From assembly GCA_019637635.1 (NCBI GenBank), contig JAHBVI010000008.1, positions 28,365 through 92,364 of the forward strand: a stretch of 64,000 nt of DNA, given 5' to 3'. Origin of the DNA: Anaerolineae bacterium. Its GTDB lineage: Bacteria; Chloroflexota; Anaerolineae; Promineifilales; Promineifilaceae. Made by a program: the position numbers and the translations under genes. The notes beneath the pieces are model-generated. The model had not been told where the DNA came from. It saw only the letters and a list, made by a program, of their open reading frames with translations, and searched no databases. This document shows, piece after piece, positions 1 to 9,215 of this stretch (positions are counted from its first letter, which is position 1; every line of letters starts with the position of its first letter).

Positions 1-90
1 TTCATGTATGCAAAGCTCCTTCTTGGCCGCAGGTTTACTACAGGTATGGTGAGCAAGGAGATAAAAAATACAATGGCGGCTGAGGTTCAC

Positions 91-636
91 CTATCGTTCA
101 CCCATAATCTGCCGCAGGCGCAGCAGGCAGCGGGCGCGCATGGGGCCAATGCTGCCCACCGCCAATCCCATCCGGTCAGCCACTTCGCTGTAGGCTGGCT
201 GCTGCGGGTCAAAATAAAGAGCCAGGAGCAGTTCACGGCAGGTACGGTCTAATTGAGTCAGACCATCATCCAGCCAGTTGATTAATTCCCATTGTTCTTG
301 CTGGTACTCACTGCTTTCATCTACCAAGACTATTTCGCTTAACGGTTCGTCTTCCAGATTTTCGCGGCGGCGACGGTTGAGCAGGTGCCAGGTGTTGCGC
401 CGGGCGACTGTAGCCAGCCAGCCACCTAAATGGCTATCTTTATGTAAATTTACCAGGCCATCGAGGAGCATGATGAAGGTGATTTGCATGATTTCGGCGG
501 CATCATCGGCGCCGAGGCCATAGTTTAGGGCGATAGAAAAGACCAGGCGTCTATACCTGGTCACCACATGGTTCCAGGCCTGTTCATCACCCTGCTGGCA
601 GGCTTGAATTAAATCCCAGTCAGACATTTCTTTCAT
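91..636 (-). CDS. ECF-type sigma-70 family RNA polymerase sigma factor
   Basis: A 181-aa protein with the two-domain layout of an ECF sigma factor. Region 2 lies at about residues 10-85, with DDAAEIMQITF matching the core-binding DAEDVxQETF signature and GGWLATVARRN following it. Region 4 is a helix-turn-helix at about 125-178, including the stretch SEVADRMGLAVGSIGPMRAR. The protein would direct RNA polymerase to a small regulon. No anti-sigma gene lies beside it in the window, so its signal is unknown. An alternative start three codons downstream (MSDW, at 627) has GAAAGAA in front of it. Neither start has a strong Shine-Dalgarno sequence. Confidence 0.85.
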   Translation of the reverse strand: MKEMSDWDLIQACQQGDEQAWNHVVTRYRRLVFSIALNYGLGADDAAEIMQITFIMLLDGLVNLHKDSHLGGWLATVARRNTWHLLNRRRRENLEDEPLSEIVLVDESSEYQQEQWELINWLDDGLTQLDRTCRELLLALYFDPQQPAYSEVADRMGLAVGSIGPMRARCLLRLRQIMGER

Positions 637-988
637 ATCGAGCTGTTGCTAAACGAAGTTTCTAAACCCAAGTTTTGCCGGCTTTCTTTATAAACCTTCT
701 GGTGTGAAACTGGGAAACTGCGACAGGCGATCTTTTATCTGAAGTGGAGAGGGGGGCTATGTGAGTAGACGGCCGTTTGTTCAGCAGCACACAGATTATC
801 GTCAAGCGCCTATTATAAAGGCAAATTTTAGGCAAGGACAGATGGAGGATAAACAGAACGACTTGCAGCCCCACTTAACGACATGCCCCCAAAGATCTGT
901 ATTTTTTGCCCCCCTCTCTTTCTTAATTTATTACATGCTCGACATATGGCATCGGGCAAGGATGCCCGATTGATGATGGAGGAATGCG
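637..988. other. Intergenic region between divergent genes
   Basis: About 350 bases separate the sigma-factor start from the ATP-grasp gene start, so promoters for both are expected here. It carries one ACGGCCGT octamer near 769. Short open frames here have no recognisable protein features and look like chance. No clear promoter boxes or RNA gene were identified. Confidence 0.4.
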
Positions 989-1843
989 ATGAAAGTGTTG
1001 GTAACTGGCGTGGGCGGCCCGGCCGGCCGCCATGTGAGTCAATTGTTGGGGCAGCATGGGTATGAGGTCATCGGAGTGGACAGGCAGCCGGTGTGTCTGC
1101 CGGGGCTGGCGGCCTTTCATCAGGCGCCGGCCACCTGTGACCCGGCGTATGTGGCGTGGCTGGCGAACACGGCTGTCACCGCCGACCTGCTCATCCCTAC
1201 GATGCCCGAAGAACTGCTGAAGGTGGCCGCGGCCCAAGACGTTCTGCCCTGCCCGGCGCTCATTGCCTCCGTCACGGCCGTGTCTGCTGTCCACGATCAA
1301 TATGCCACCGCCCAAACCCTGGCGGCCGCCAACCTGCCCGTGCCCCGGTTTGCCCGGCCGTCGGCGCTGACCACGGCAGCCGATGTGAGGCGCCGGGTGG
1401 GCTGGCCTTGCCTGAGCAGACCTCGCTTTAGCCGGAGCCGCCGGTGCGATCAGGGAGTGACGGTGTATGAGACGCCCGCCGATTTCCCGGCTCTGGCTGC
1501 CCACGACGACAGCTATATGGTGCAAGAGTTTGTGCCCGGCGCACAATATGCGGTCAGTCTGTTTCTGGACAAGACGGCCACCGTTGTCGCGGTTATGGGA
1601 AAAACTGACCGGTGTGAAAGGGCTAACGGCCGTGCCGCCGACGTGCGGCAAGTAACGGCGCCTGATGTGGCAGCTACGGCCGTGGCTGCTGCCCGCGCGC
1701 TGGGCCTTACCGGCCCGCTGCACATGGACATTCGCCGCCGCGCCGATGGCTGCCCGGTGGTGCTGGAAATCAACGCCCGCTTTGAGGCCACCATCGCCTA
1801 CGCCCCAGAAGTGCTGCTTTTAGCCGTGAACCGTGAGCCGTAA
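989..1843 (+). CDS. ATP-grasp family protein (carbamoyl-phosphate-synthase-large-subunit-like)
   Basis: A 284-aa protein starting with a Rossmann-like nucleotide fold (VTGVGGPAGR, residues 5-14). An ATP-grasp module follows: lid and ATP-binding strands around YMVQEFVPGAQYAVSLF, and the metal-binding end motif EINARFEATI near residue 262. Such proteins couple ATP hydrolysis to ligation of a carboxylate to an amine or thiol; the substrate here is unknown. The start is set by GGAGG about 8 bases upstream. The chain ends soon after the last catalytic motif, shorter than many relatives (300-350 aa), so a C-terminal truncation is possible. It appears to be a single-gene unit. Confidence 0.75.
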   Translation: MKVLVTGVGGPAGRHVSQLLGQHGYEVIGVDRQPVCLPGLAAFHQAPATCDPAYVAWLANTAVTADLLIPTMPEELLKVAAAQDVLPCPALIASVTAVSAVHDQYATAQTLAAANLPVPRFARPSALTTAADVRRRVGWPCLSRPRFSRSRRCDQGVTVYETPADFPALAAHDDSYMVQEFVPGAQYAVSLFLDKTATVVAVMGKTDRCERANGRAADVRQVTAPDVAATAVAAARALGLTGPLHMDIRRRADGCPVVLEINARFEATIAYAPEVLLLAVNREP

Positions 1844-1888
1844 AACTTTGTCAATTGTTGTGATCTGCGAAAACGGCTGGCGGCTGTT

Positions 1889-3073
1889 TCATGTTCGGCG
1901 CTGCTCTTGCTTCAGTGCTGTAAATTCGGCGCGCAGGCGGACAGCCATCGCATCGTCAGGATATTTTTCCAAATAGCCAATGGCCTGGTCGAGATAGGAC
2001 ACGGCCGTTTCCCCTTCTCCCTTCGCCCCATACAATTCTCCCAACGTACCCAACGTGTTGGCTAACATCAAATCATCGCTGGCAACGGCCCACAGACGTG
2101 CGCTTTCCTGCAAACAGACCCCACTTTCCGCCAGTTGGTCTTGTTTCAGCAAAGCATTACCCAGGCATTGCCACACCAGGGCGCGTTGATGAATGTGAGG
2201 GGAACGCTGTAGATAAGGCGTATTAGCGCGGCGGAAGGCGGCTTCCGCCTCCGGGTAGCGTCCTAACTCGAACATCGTCCCACCCAGAGCTACTTCAAAC
2301 ATAATGCGATCAAATTCACTGCTGACTACCTCAAAATAGGGAGCGGCCCCCTCATAATAATCCAGTGCCAGGTCATAACGCTTTTCAGCGCGGGCTACGC
2401 CTATCAGGTTGTTGAGCGTCCGTAAGAGGTCTGTGGTGCGGCCAAGCTGGCGATAGTGGGCGACGGCCGTTTCCAATCGCTGCCGGGCCAATGTCAGGTC
2501 ACCACGATGGTAAGCAATCAGTCCCAACTCATTCCAGATACCGGCATACCACTTGTCTCTTGCTTGCTGCTGCTCAAAACCGGCCAGCGCCTGCAGCCCA
2601 TATGCTTCGGCACTGTCATATTGGCGCAAATGGCGGTGGTCGGCGCACAGGTAGAAGCGGCTTTGGCTCAGCAGGTGGGCATCGCCAAATATCTGAGCCA
2701 TTTGCTCGGCCTGCACGTGAACGGCCACAGCCTGCGGCAGTTGACGCGCAGCCTGATACAAATAACCTAACCGGTGGAGAAGTTGTATTTTCAGGCGCAC
2801 ATCATCCTGCGCCCATTCATTGGCCGCCTGTTCCAGAACGGGTATCCATTCCGGCCAGTATCCCCGGCGTTCCACCAGGTAGAAGGTGTTGAGGGCGAGT
2901 ACGGCCGTGTCCGGCCAAAGCTCCGGCACGCGCTGCCCATATTGCACCAACCGGTAGATGTTTTGGCGTTCGGCGTCTAACCGGCGAATCGCCTCGTCGG
3001 AGTTATCCTCCGTTTGCGCCTGCCAGTAGCGCAGACCGGTCTGAAGACTTTGCAGGAATTGGGGCGTGGGCAT
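1889..3073 (-). CDS. TPR-repeat protein; detached C-terminal half of the NB-ARC protein upstream
   Basis: A 394-aa protein made almost entirely of tetratricopeptide-type helical hairpins. Examples are LLHRLGYLYQAARQLPQAVA, ELGLIAYHRGDLTLARQRLE and LGTLGELYGAKGEGETAVSYL. TPR arrays of this kind form the sensor end of STAND ATPases. The frame is the same as that of the NB-ARC gene ending at 3116, and only one TGA separates them (codons between 3116 and 3073 are otherwise open). The ATG at 3073 has no evident ribosome-binding site. It is therefore likely either a relic or readthrough part of one HTH-NB-ARC-TPR protein, or a separately translated partner by translational coupling. Confidence 0.7.
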   Translation of the reverse strand: MPTPQFLQSLQTGLRYWQAQTEDNSDEAIRRLDAERQNIYRLVQYGQRVPELWPDTAVLALNTFYLVERRGYWPEWIPVLEQAANEWAQDDVRLKIQLLHRLGYLYQAARQLPQAVAVHVQAEQMAQIFGDAHLLSQSRFYLCADHRHLRQYDSAEAYGLQALAGFEQQQARDKWYAGIWNELGLIAYHRGDLTLARQRLETAVAHYRQLGRTTDLLRTLNNLIGVARAEKRYDLALDYYEGAAPYFEVVSSEFDRIMFEVALGGTMFELGRYPEAEAAFRRANTPYLQRSPHIHQRALVWQCLGNALLKQDQLAESGVCLQESARLWAVASDDLMLANTLGTLGELYGAKGEGETAVSYLDQAIGYLEKYPDDAMAVRLRAEFTALKQEQRRT

Positions 3074-3085
3074 GGAACGATAGGG

Positions 3086-3140
3086 GGAGATTGAGAGATT
3101 GGGAGACTGAGTCTCTCAATCTCCCAATCTCTCAATCTCC
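3086..3140. repeat. Perfect inverted repeat (GATTGGGAG family) splitting the NB-ARC/TPR gene
   Basis: Two perfectly complementary 21-base arms (3086-3106 and 3120-3140) surround a 13-base loop. The words GATTGGGAG and GATTGAGAG recur in other intergenic palindromes at 4826, 46671 and, in a variant form, 59914. The TGA stop of the NB-ARC gene (3116-3118) lies inside it. The hairpin could also act as a transcription terminator or mRNA stability element. Confidence 0.85.
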
Positions 3141-4561
3141 TCTATAGGCCAGTGAATAATCTCTGTCTGCAAAAATGTTTCCGTCAGGCGATGAATACCG
3201 TACCGTTTCTCTTGCAGCGTGCCGCGCACTTCCAGCAAGGAGCGGTGGCGTAGCTCTTGCAGCGCCGGCCACAGTTCCGCCTCCGGCAGGCCGCTGAGCG
3301 TGTGCAGATATTGTGGCAGCCCACCCGATTCGGCCACCAGGGGCATGGCCTGTAACAACTGGCGCGCCGATGGGCTGAGCAGGTTCCAGGTCTGCCAGTA
3401 GATGTGTTTGTACATCTCTTCCACCGCCCCCACCGGGCTGTGGCTGAGCGTGGTCAATATCTGGGAAAGGGGCAGCAAGTCCAGCAGGCTGACCACCAGT
3501 TTAAGTGCCAACGGGTTGCCGCCGACGACCTGGTAAATTTGGGCCATGTCGGCGGCGGTGGCTGTTTCCATCACCTGGATGCCCACGTCACGGGCGTGAT
3601 GGTGCAGCAAGGCGGCGGCATCGGCCGGCGATAGTTCATCTACATTGAAGCTGAACACGGCCGTTTGCTCTGTAGGCCGAGTGCGCGTGGTCAGCAGGAA
3701 TTTACTGGGGTCGGCCAGGTCGTGCAGATGGGCCAGCAGGTAGGCCGTGTCGGTTTCGTTTTCCAGGTTGTCAATGATGACCAGACACGGCCGTGCCTTC
3801 AATGCCTGCCGCACCTGTGACAGCCGTTGGGTAAACGAGCTGGCCTCCGTCGCTTCCGGCCACAAACGACCGGCGATGGTGGTGATCAGGTCTTCATATA
3901 AGACCTGCGGCGAACGCGCCTGCCCGCTCATGGTGGACGGTTCTGAGCGCGCCCAGACAACCTGGGCAAAGGCAAACCGGCCAAGCGCCTGGCGGGCAAC
4001 AGCGTCAGCCAGCGTGGTTTTGCCAATACCGCCAATGCCCACCAGGGCAATGACCCAGGGGGTTTCGGCACGGAGGAGCAATGTTTCCAATATCGTCTGC
4101 GCCTCTTCCAGACCAAACAGCCGGGTGTAGGTGGCAGGTGGCAGTTGCGCCTGTAGCTGCTGTGCCCGTTCCTGGCGGTGGGTTTGTTCACGGCCGTAGA
4201 GAATGCTCGCCAATTGCTCAATGGCCACACGCTGCAAACGGCTGACGCTGTGTTCGCTGACGTTGAGTTTATTGGCCACCGCCATCAACGTATTGTCGTC
4301 AATGAACCGGGCGCGCAAGACGCGGGCAGCCGTCTGATCTTGGGTTTCCAGTTCGTCAATGGCCTCCAAAAGCACCTGGTTGGTGGCCAGACGCCGTGAC
4401 GCCGGGCTGCCATCCTGGGCAACGGCCGTTTGCCTCTCCTGCACCAACAACAAATCAGCCAGCAAATCGGCCTGGGTTCCGCCGGTGCTGTGCCAGGCGC
4501 GCAGCGCAGCGTGTACGTTGGTTTGTAACTGCTCTTTACTGAACGGCAGCAAATCGCTCAT
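3116..4561 (-). CDS. HTH / NB-ARC STAND-class signalling ATPase
   Basis: A 481-aa protein from the ATG at 4561, chosen because AGGAGG sits just upstream; an open frame extending further 5' lacks this. The N-terminus (about 70-115) has a sigma-region-4-like helix-turn-helix (MAVANKLNVSEHSVSRLQ). The NB-ARC core follows: Walker A GIGGIGKT at 175-182, Walker B LVIIDN at 260-265, KFLLTTRTR near 287-295, and GGNPLALKL. STAND proteins oligomerise on ligand sensing and act as transcription regulators or defence effectors. The usual C-terminal TPR sensor is missing here: translation stops at a TGA inside a palindrome, and the TPR array continues in the same frame as the next gene. The last eight or so residues are encoded by the repeat. 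Confidence 0.85.
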   Translation of the reverse strand: MSDLLPFSKEQLQTNVHAALRAWHSTGGTQADLLADLLLVQERQTAVAQDGSPASRRLATNQVLLEAIDELETQDQTAARVLRARFIDDNTLMAVANKLNVSEHSVSRLQRVAIEQLASILYGREQTHRQERAQQLQAQLPPATYTRLFGLEEAQTILETLLLRAETPWVIALVGIGGIGKTTLADAVARQALGRFAFAQVVWARSEPSTMSGQARSPQVLYEDLITTIAGRLWPEATEASSFTQRLSQVRQALKARPCLVIIDNLENETDTAYLLAHLHDLADPSKFLLTTRTRPTEQTAVFSFNVDELSPADAAALLHHHARDVGIQVMETATAADMAQIYQVVGGNPLALKLVVSLLDLLPLSQILTTLSHSPVGAVEEMYKHIYWQTWNLLSPSARQLLQAMPLVAESGGLPQYLHTLSGLPEAELWPALQELRHRSLLEVRGTLQEKRYGIHRLTETFLQTEIIHWPIEEIERLGD

Positions 4562-4825
4562 ATTGTCCTCCTGGTCAGGGCTACTACTATAACGACGATG
4601 GGAGCCACTGCCAAAGCACAGGTTAGCGCAGGTTTTTTCCTTTTGGCGCAGGAGGTGGCCGAAGCGTGGCAAATCAGAAATGGGAAATGGTTTTATACTC
4701 TTCCTTAACCAGATGTGGCAGGCACATCTGGCCGCAATTTTTGTGCCATTTAGAGGATAGCCAGTTTGGGGGAGGTATGGGGGAGCCATCTTTTTAGCCA
4801 TCACCAGGGCTTACTTCTGGTATTG

Positions 4826-4871
4826 AGATTGGGAGATTAGGAGATTGAAAAATCACTTAATCTCCCAATCT
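4826..4871. repeat. Inverted repeat (GATTGGGAG family)
   Basis: Fourteen-base complementary arms (AGATTGGGAGATTA and its complement) flank an 18-base loop. It lies in the 348-base gap between the divergently transcribed NB-ARC and DJ-1-like genes, which otherwise shows only the NB-ARC ribosome-binding site. It shares its core words with the palindrome at 3086-3140. Confidence 0.75.
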
Positions 4872-4909
4872 GATCCTTTTACGGAATGAAAGTAAACGAG
4901 GGCTTGTAA

Positions 4910-5368
4910 ATGCCAGCGAACCATTTGGTACCAAACAATCGAATCGTGATTTTACTGGCGACTGGTTTTGAGGAAACGGCCGTGGTCTATTGTCTGGATC
5001 ACATGCGCGAGGCCGGGTTGCCGGTGTCGCTGGTGGGGTTGTCGGCCGGCATCCTGAAAGGGCTACATGGCCTGGCCGTGCGGCCCGATTATTCGCTCGA
5101 CCAACTGTCAGCGGAGGCAGGCTGCCGGGGCGTCATTATGCCCGGCGGGCCACAGTGCGTCACCGCCTTGCTGACGGACCCGCGCGTTCATCGCCTGCTC
5201 GACGCCACTTTGCAGCAGGAAGGGTTTATAGCAGCTATGGCTACGGCCGTGCCTTTACTGCAACAGTCTGGCGTTCTCACTTCATCTACCAGTCCCAGGT
5301 TCATCTCCCAAGAAAATATAGAAATCAACGAGTTTACCAACCAGTTGATTGATTTTGCCTCCGCCTGA
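4910..5368 (+). CDS. DJ-1/PfpI-like protein lacking the nucleophile cysteine
   Basis: A 152-aa protein with the alpha/beta fold signature of the DJ-1/PfpI/ThiJ family: IVILLATGFEETAVVYCLDHMREAG at the N-terminus (glutamate of the active site present) and GVIMPGGP near residue 75. In active relatives the nucleophile elbow reads AxCxG. Here the matching place reads AAMATAVPLL, so the catalytic cysteine is absent. At 152 aa the protein is also shorter than the usual 180-200 aa, with a weak C-terminal end. It may be a degenerate enzyme or a binding protein. GAGGG about ten bases upstream supports the start. Confidence 0.7.
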   Translation: MPANHLVPNNRIVILLATGFEETAVVYCLDHMREAGLPVSLVGLSAGILKGLHGLAVRPDYSLDQLSAEAGCRGVIMPGGPQCVTALLTDPRVHRLLDATLQQEGFIAAMATAVPLLQQSGVLTSSTSPRFISQENIEINEFTNQLIDFASA

Positions 5369-5584
5369 TACGCCTATGCTAGAGGTTAGTTGGGTCTGAA
5401 CCTTAAAGCAGCGGCTGGAAGCGGCGCGGCCAACCATGGTTCGGGATCGTTTTCCGGGCTTTCTGGTTGATGGGCGATCGGCACGGCCGTTTTCGTCCGG
5501 TGCAGTTGGCGTGAGCCAATGAAGATGCTGCCCTGCTTCGTGACGAGTGTGCGGTGGGGTTGCTGCACCGCAGCGGTTTGTGCT

Positions 5585-6658
5585 TCAGCTTCGCTCACCG
5601 GCCGAAAGCGAAGCCAGATAAGCCTCCCTCAATTGAATGCCCCGCTCCCCGGCCAGAGGCGAATAGAAGTAGGGCACTTCCCAACTGACAATTTTTTGGC
5701 CCACTTGCCGGGCATGTGCCAGTTGCACGGCCAGCCGCTTAAAGTCCGCGGCCACAAAATCCTGCGTGGTACCCGTCCGGTTAAGCTCAAAGCTCTCGGT
5801 ATTTACCCACAATGCCACGCCCAAGACCTGGCTGATCTGCTGCCAGATAGCAAAGGAGGCCGGCAAATGGGGCAGTGGGTTACCCATCACCCCCACGGAA
5901 TCCTGCGGGCACAGAATATCGAAGGGGCAGCCCTGGAAAATGTTGAACAGAAAGTCGTAGTTAGCCTGGGTACGGTCGGCCCAATAAAAGGTGGCAGGCG
6001 AAAACAGGATTGGCAAATCGGGCCGCATGGCCTTAAGCTCCCGGCAGATGGCGCTGTAATAGGCGTTCAGCCGTTGTTCACGCTCCGGCTGACGCCGGCC
6101 GGAAAAGGCGGTTTCCGGGCTGATATAGAAACCATGAAAGCCACCCGCGTATAAGGCTTGCAATTCCTGATAGCACGCTAACTGCTGGTCACGGTCGGTA
6201 TGGAGGGCTACGGCCGTGACCTCATCGTCAAATGTGATCAGATTACCCAACCCACCCAGGAAAAGCGTCAGACCCTCAGCGGCTACGGCTTCGATCAAAG
6301 CGTCCAAAGCGTTCCAGGTGCGGTACGCCGCAAAAGCCTGGGACGGGTAATAACATTCACGCACCTCGGCCCAGGCTGCGGCTTGATAAATCACCGTATC
6401 AATTTCCATTTCCTTGAGCCACCGGAACAGCACACGCCATTCGGGCACGCCCCAATCCATGGTGCGCTGGCCCACATAATCCGGCGGATGCGCGTAAATA
6501 AAAGTGCCCGTCAGCCGCCCCCCGGTCGGTGCGCTGGTCAGCCCGGCCAGATACCGCTGATTCAAGGGCAGCGTTTCTGCCAGGCGCCGGTTCATATACT
6601 GCTGCCCGGCCTCATCCAGATTGATCAAGGTGTAACCGTCCACTTCAACCAGTTTCAT
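5585..6658 (-). CDS. DUF4434 domain protein (putative glycoside-hydrolase-like TIM barrel)
   Basis: About 357 aa from the ATG at 6658, preceded by GGAAGG; an in-frame GTG at 6664 is the alternative. The pattern GTFIYAHP, then EWRVLFRWLKEMEIDTVI, GGFHGFYISPE and PILFSPATFY is that of DUF4434 proteins, which are predicted barrel enzymes related to glycoside hydrolases. The exact reaction is unknown. It is the last gene of a three-gene minus-strand operon after the AGE epimerase and AAC(3)-like genes, with gaps below 30 bases. That context suggests a job in sugar or amino-sugar processing. No signal peptide is seen, so it is probably cytoplasmic. Confidence 0.7.
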   Translation of the reverse strand: MKLVEVDGYTLINLDEAGQQYMNRRLAETLPLNQRYLAGLTSAPTGGRLTGTFIYAHPPDYVGQRTMDWGVPEWRVLFRWLKEMEIDTVIYQAAAWAEVRECYYPSQAFAAYRTWNALDALIEAVAAEGLTLFLGGLGNLITFDDEVTAVALHTDRDQQLACYQELQALYAGGFHGFYISPETAFSGRRQPEREQRLNAYYSAICRELKAMRPDLPILFSPATFYWADRTQANYDFLFNIFQGCPFDILCPQDSVGVMGNPLPHLPASFAIWQQISQVLGVALWVNTESFELNRTGTTQDFVAADFKRLAVQLAHARQVGQKIVSWEVPYFYSPLAGERGIQLREAYLASLSAGERS

Positions 6659-6676
6659 AATCACCTTCCTATCGCT

Positions 6677-7408
6677 CTATGGCCGATCCACAAAATAGAA
6701 CGGCTCAGCCCGCAGCCGGGCCAATGGCGCTTCCAGCAATGCCTCGCCGCGAATTAAAAAACTGGGCGCATGCCCCACCAAGCCTTGTGACATGGCCGAA
6801 TCCGGCAGCAGATCGGCCAGGCGATCATACCGCTGCGTTACGCCCTGAAAATTGTGGGGAATATATTCCTTCTCAAACGTCCGGCCGCTCGCATCTGTCA
6901 TGGTGTAAATTTTGGGTGCGGCGAACAGATAAGGCGGCGGCGCATGTTCTTCCAGGGCATGCATGGCGGTGTTCGGCGCCAATCCACAGCCGAGCATCAG
7001 AATCTTGCCAGGGGCATGCAATAGCTTGTAGAACGGTGAATGTGGGCCGCAGGGCGTGTAATCTTCAAGATGATCACCCAGCCAGGCCGACACCTGGGCG
7101 CCGACGCCGCACACCGAGTGTGTGGGATGCAGGCTCCGCACCGTCCCCGGCCGCCGGCGAAAATACTCCGATAGAAAACCGACGCACGTTGGCGTCAGGT
7201 TGGTATCGTGAACGTCTGACGGTTGTTGTAGATAAGACAAGGCCGGCATCAACAAGGCGCCTGTATCCCCCAGCACTTCTGCTAAGGCCATGAGAATCAA
7301 CTCCGGATCCTTGACTCCCAAAGCCTTAAAGGATGAATGCACCATCACCACGTCGCCGCGTTTTAGACCCAACGCCCGAAGCTGGCTGACTAAAGTGACC
7401 AGATCCAT
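6677..7408 (-). CDS. AAC(3) family N-acetyltransferase
   Basis: A 243-aa protein matching the antibiotic N-acetyltransferase (AAC(3)) family. It has GDVVMVHSSFKALG near residue 18, the PGTVRSLHPTHSVCGVG block carrying the conserved His, and the acetyl-CoA contact region LMLGCGLAPNTAMHALEE. Family members transfer acetyl from acetyl-CoA to the 3-amino group of aminoglycosides, but many chromosomal members act on unknown amino sugars. Lying between an AGE epimerase and a DUF4434 gene, an amino-sugar substrate is more likely than antibiotic resistance; this is inference. GGGAG upstream supports the ATG at 7408. Confidence 0.8.
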   Translation of the reverse strand: MDLVTLVSQLRALGLKRGDVVMVHSSFKALGVKDPELILMALAEVLGDTGALLMPALSYLQQPSDVHDTNLTPTCVGFLSEYFRRRPGTVRSLHPTHSVCGVGAQVSAWLGDHLEDYTPCGPHSPFYKLLHAPGKILMLGCGLAPNTAMHALEEHAPPPYLFAAPKIYTMTDASGRTFEKEYIPHNFQGVTQRYDRLADLLPDSAMSQGLVGHAPSFLIRGEALLEAPLARLRAEPFYFVDRP

Positions 7409-7436
7409 ATTAACTCCCTTTCAGAGCTTGTCCCGT

Positions 7437-8621
7437 TCAGAGCTTTTCACATTCCTGCCAGCAAAGATAAAGACTACGCGGCACATGGAAACAACCCTTC
7501 CATTTGCCGCCCTTCAACGGCAGCAGCACTTCACCGCGGCGGTTCAAATACCCATACCATTCGCCATATTCCGGGTCTGGGAAATGCTCCCAGGTGTAGG
7601 CGTGAACACGCTCATACCAATCCCAACAGGTCTGGCGGCCGGTCAGGCGATAGCCTTTAAGCAGGGCGACCAGCGTTTCCATATGCACCCACCACAATTT
7701 TTGATCCCATTCCAATTGCTGCGGCGGATGCCCCTGCGCATCCAAAAAGTAGAAAATGCCGCCGAACTGCTCATCCCAGCCGAGCGCCAGTGTGGACAAA
7801 ATCACTTTCACCGCTTTTTCCATCATCGCCCTGTCCTGTCGTCGCTCGGCGATATCCATAATAAACCACATGGCTTCAATGCCGTGCCCCGGATTGATTA
7901 CGCGCCCCTCAAAACAATCCGGTTTTTCCCCTTCGGGTGTGACCTGCTCGTGCAGAATCAATCGGTCTTTATCCAGAAACAGGGTGAAGACTTGCCGTAG
8001 ACAATCATCCAGCGCGTGGTTAAAGGTGTTGGCGTCCAACAGCCATTCCAATTCCATGGTCAGGTTTGCCAGAATCATGGGCAGCGCCAGCGAAATCAGC
8101 GGGCGAGTGTGCGGGACGGTCTTGTTGTACGGCCCTTTGGGATTGTTCTGGCGCTGCATGATCTGGCGATAGGTGCGCTTCGCCAGTTGTTTGGCGGCCC
8201 CATCATTGGCGGCCAGCGCATATTGGCTGAAAGCCATGGCCGCAAAACAATCGGAAAAGATGTTGTACGGCTGCACCAACGGCCGTCCTTCGCGGTTAAG
8301 GGAAAAGTACCAGCGCCCCTGCGTATCCATGCCGTGCTGGCGCAGAAAATCTGCGCCGTGCTGCGCCAACTTCAGCCAGGTTTCCCGTTTTTCATGCCGG
8401 TTGTAGAGCATGGAGAACAGCCACACCTGGCGCGCCTGCAACCAAACAAATTTGTCCGTGTCGAAGACGGCGCCGTCTCGCTCCAGGCAGGTGAAGTAAC
8501 CACCACACTGTGTATCAATGGAATGTTCTTGCCAAAACGGCAGAACGTCATCCATTAACGCCTGCTGATGGGTTTGCGCCAGTTCTATGAATCGCATGTT
8601 GGTAGGCTGCATATTCGCCAC
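7437..8621 (-). CDS. AGE family epimerase/isomerase (N-acylglucosamine 2-epimerase-like)
   Basis: A 394-aa alpha/alpha-barrel protein of the N-acylglucosamine 2-epimerase/cellobiose 2-epimerase family. Conserved blocks are [12 protein letters not shown] near residue 40, [15 protein letters not shown], the catalytic-His segment [15 protein letters not shown], and [15 protein letters not shown]. Family enzymes interconvert C2 epimers or aldose-ketose sugars in the cytoplasm. Which sugar cannot be read from sequence. It is the first gene of the 8621-5585 operon. The start is a GTG with AGGATAAA upstream, or an ATG nine bases later. Confidence 0.85.
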   Translation of the reverse strand: MANMQPTNMRFIELAQTHQQALMDDVLPFWQEHSIDTQCGGYFTCLERDGAVFDTDKFVWLQARQVWLFSMLYNRHEKRETWLKLAQHGADFLRQHGMDTQGRWYFSLNREGRPLVQPYNIFSDCFAAMAFSQYALAANDGAAKQLAKRTYRQIMQRQNNPKGPYNKTVPHTRPLISLALPMILANLTMELEWLLDANTFNHALDDCLRQVFTLFLDKDRLILHEQVTPEGEKPDCFEGRVINPGHGIEAMWFIMDIAERRQDRAMMEKAVKVILSTLALGWDEQFGGIFYFLDAQGHPPQQLEWDQKLWWVHMETLVALLKGYRLTGRQTCWDWYERVHAYTWEHFPDPEYGEWYGYLNRRGEVLLPLKGGKWKGCFHVPRSLYLCWQECEKL

Positions 8622-8914
8622 ACTTTATCCTGCAAGAGAAAACTCCACTAACTTGACGGTGTACGGCCGTGTGTATCTCAGCCGGGCCACTGGCTGGCTA
8701 TGAAGGGGTTGTTGACCAGTATCTGTCCGGCAAAGTGCGCGTGGTGATTCTATGATTGTGTGAACCGGGCGACATGCCCCGTATAGGGCGCAGTCAGCCG
8801 CAGATAGAGCCAGAAAAGCGCCCATCAGCTCGCGCAATTTGCATAATTACGCCTCCCATCTGGTTCGTGCCAGGGATAGATGACAGGCGGCACCCTGAGA
8901 ATGACAGATATTAT
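8622..8914. other. Intergenic region, possibly with a gene relic
   Basis: This gap upstream of the AGE operon contains one ACGGCCGT octamer near 8663 and probably the operon promoter. On the plus strand, about 8699-8756 reads as a short coding-like tail (VDQYLSGKVRVVIL then stop), which may be the last trace of a lost gene. Confidence is low. Confidence 0.25.
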
Positions 8915-9015
8915 AAAACAAAAAGCTCTCGATCAAGTCGAGAGCTTTTTCATGGTTTGCCCGGTACGGGAGCGACGGGCCTGGATACCTCTCTGGGCGC
9001 AGGTGTATTGTGTTT
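8915..9015. repeat. Dispersed repeat with terminator-like hairpin, copy A
   Basis: The core hairpin at 8920-8950 has 13-base perfect arms (AAAAAGCTCTCGA and its complement) around a 5-base loop. The block GGGAGCGACGGGCCT follows at 8968. Two further copies are at 24433-24579 and 33789-33905. The A-run on one side and T-run on the other make it a potential bidirectional terminator. The GGGAGCGAC blocks faintly resemble the 3' end of a tRNA read on the minus strand, but no complete tRNA can be folded. Confidence 0.8.
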
Positions 9016-9215
9016 ACGCCGGGTGAAAACATATACCATAACCATACCCTGCTGCGTCTGTTGGAGGATTGGGTGGGGGGAACGGCCGTGATAACAGCAA
9101 ATGATCAACACAGCTGGCCGGCTCGTTCGCTTCAGAAGATTGGGCGATCAAAGCCGAGATGTTTATGCAACGCCCAGATGTTTATCTGAAAGCGCATATC
9201 TATGTAGAGCGCCAC

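Noticed and set aside
4..252. Open frame at the left edge of the window
   Set aside because: It overlaps the 3' end of the sigma-factor gene on the other strand and has no family character.
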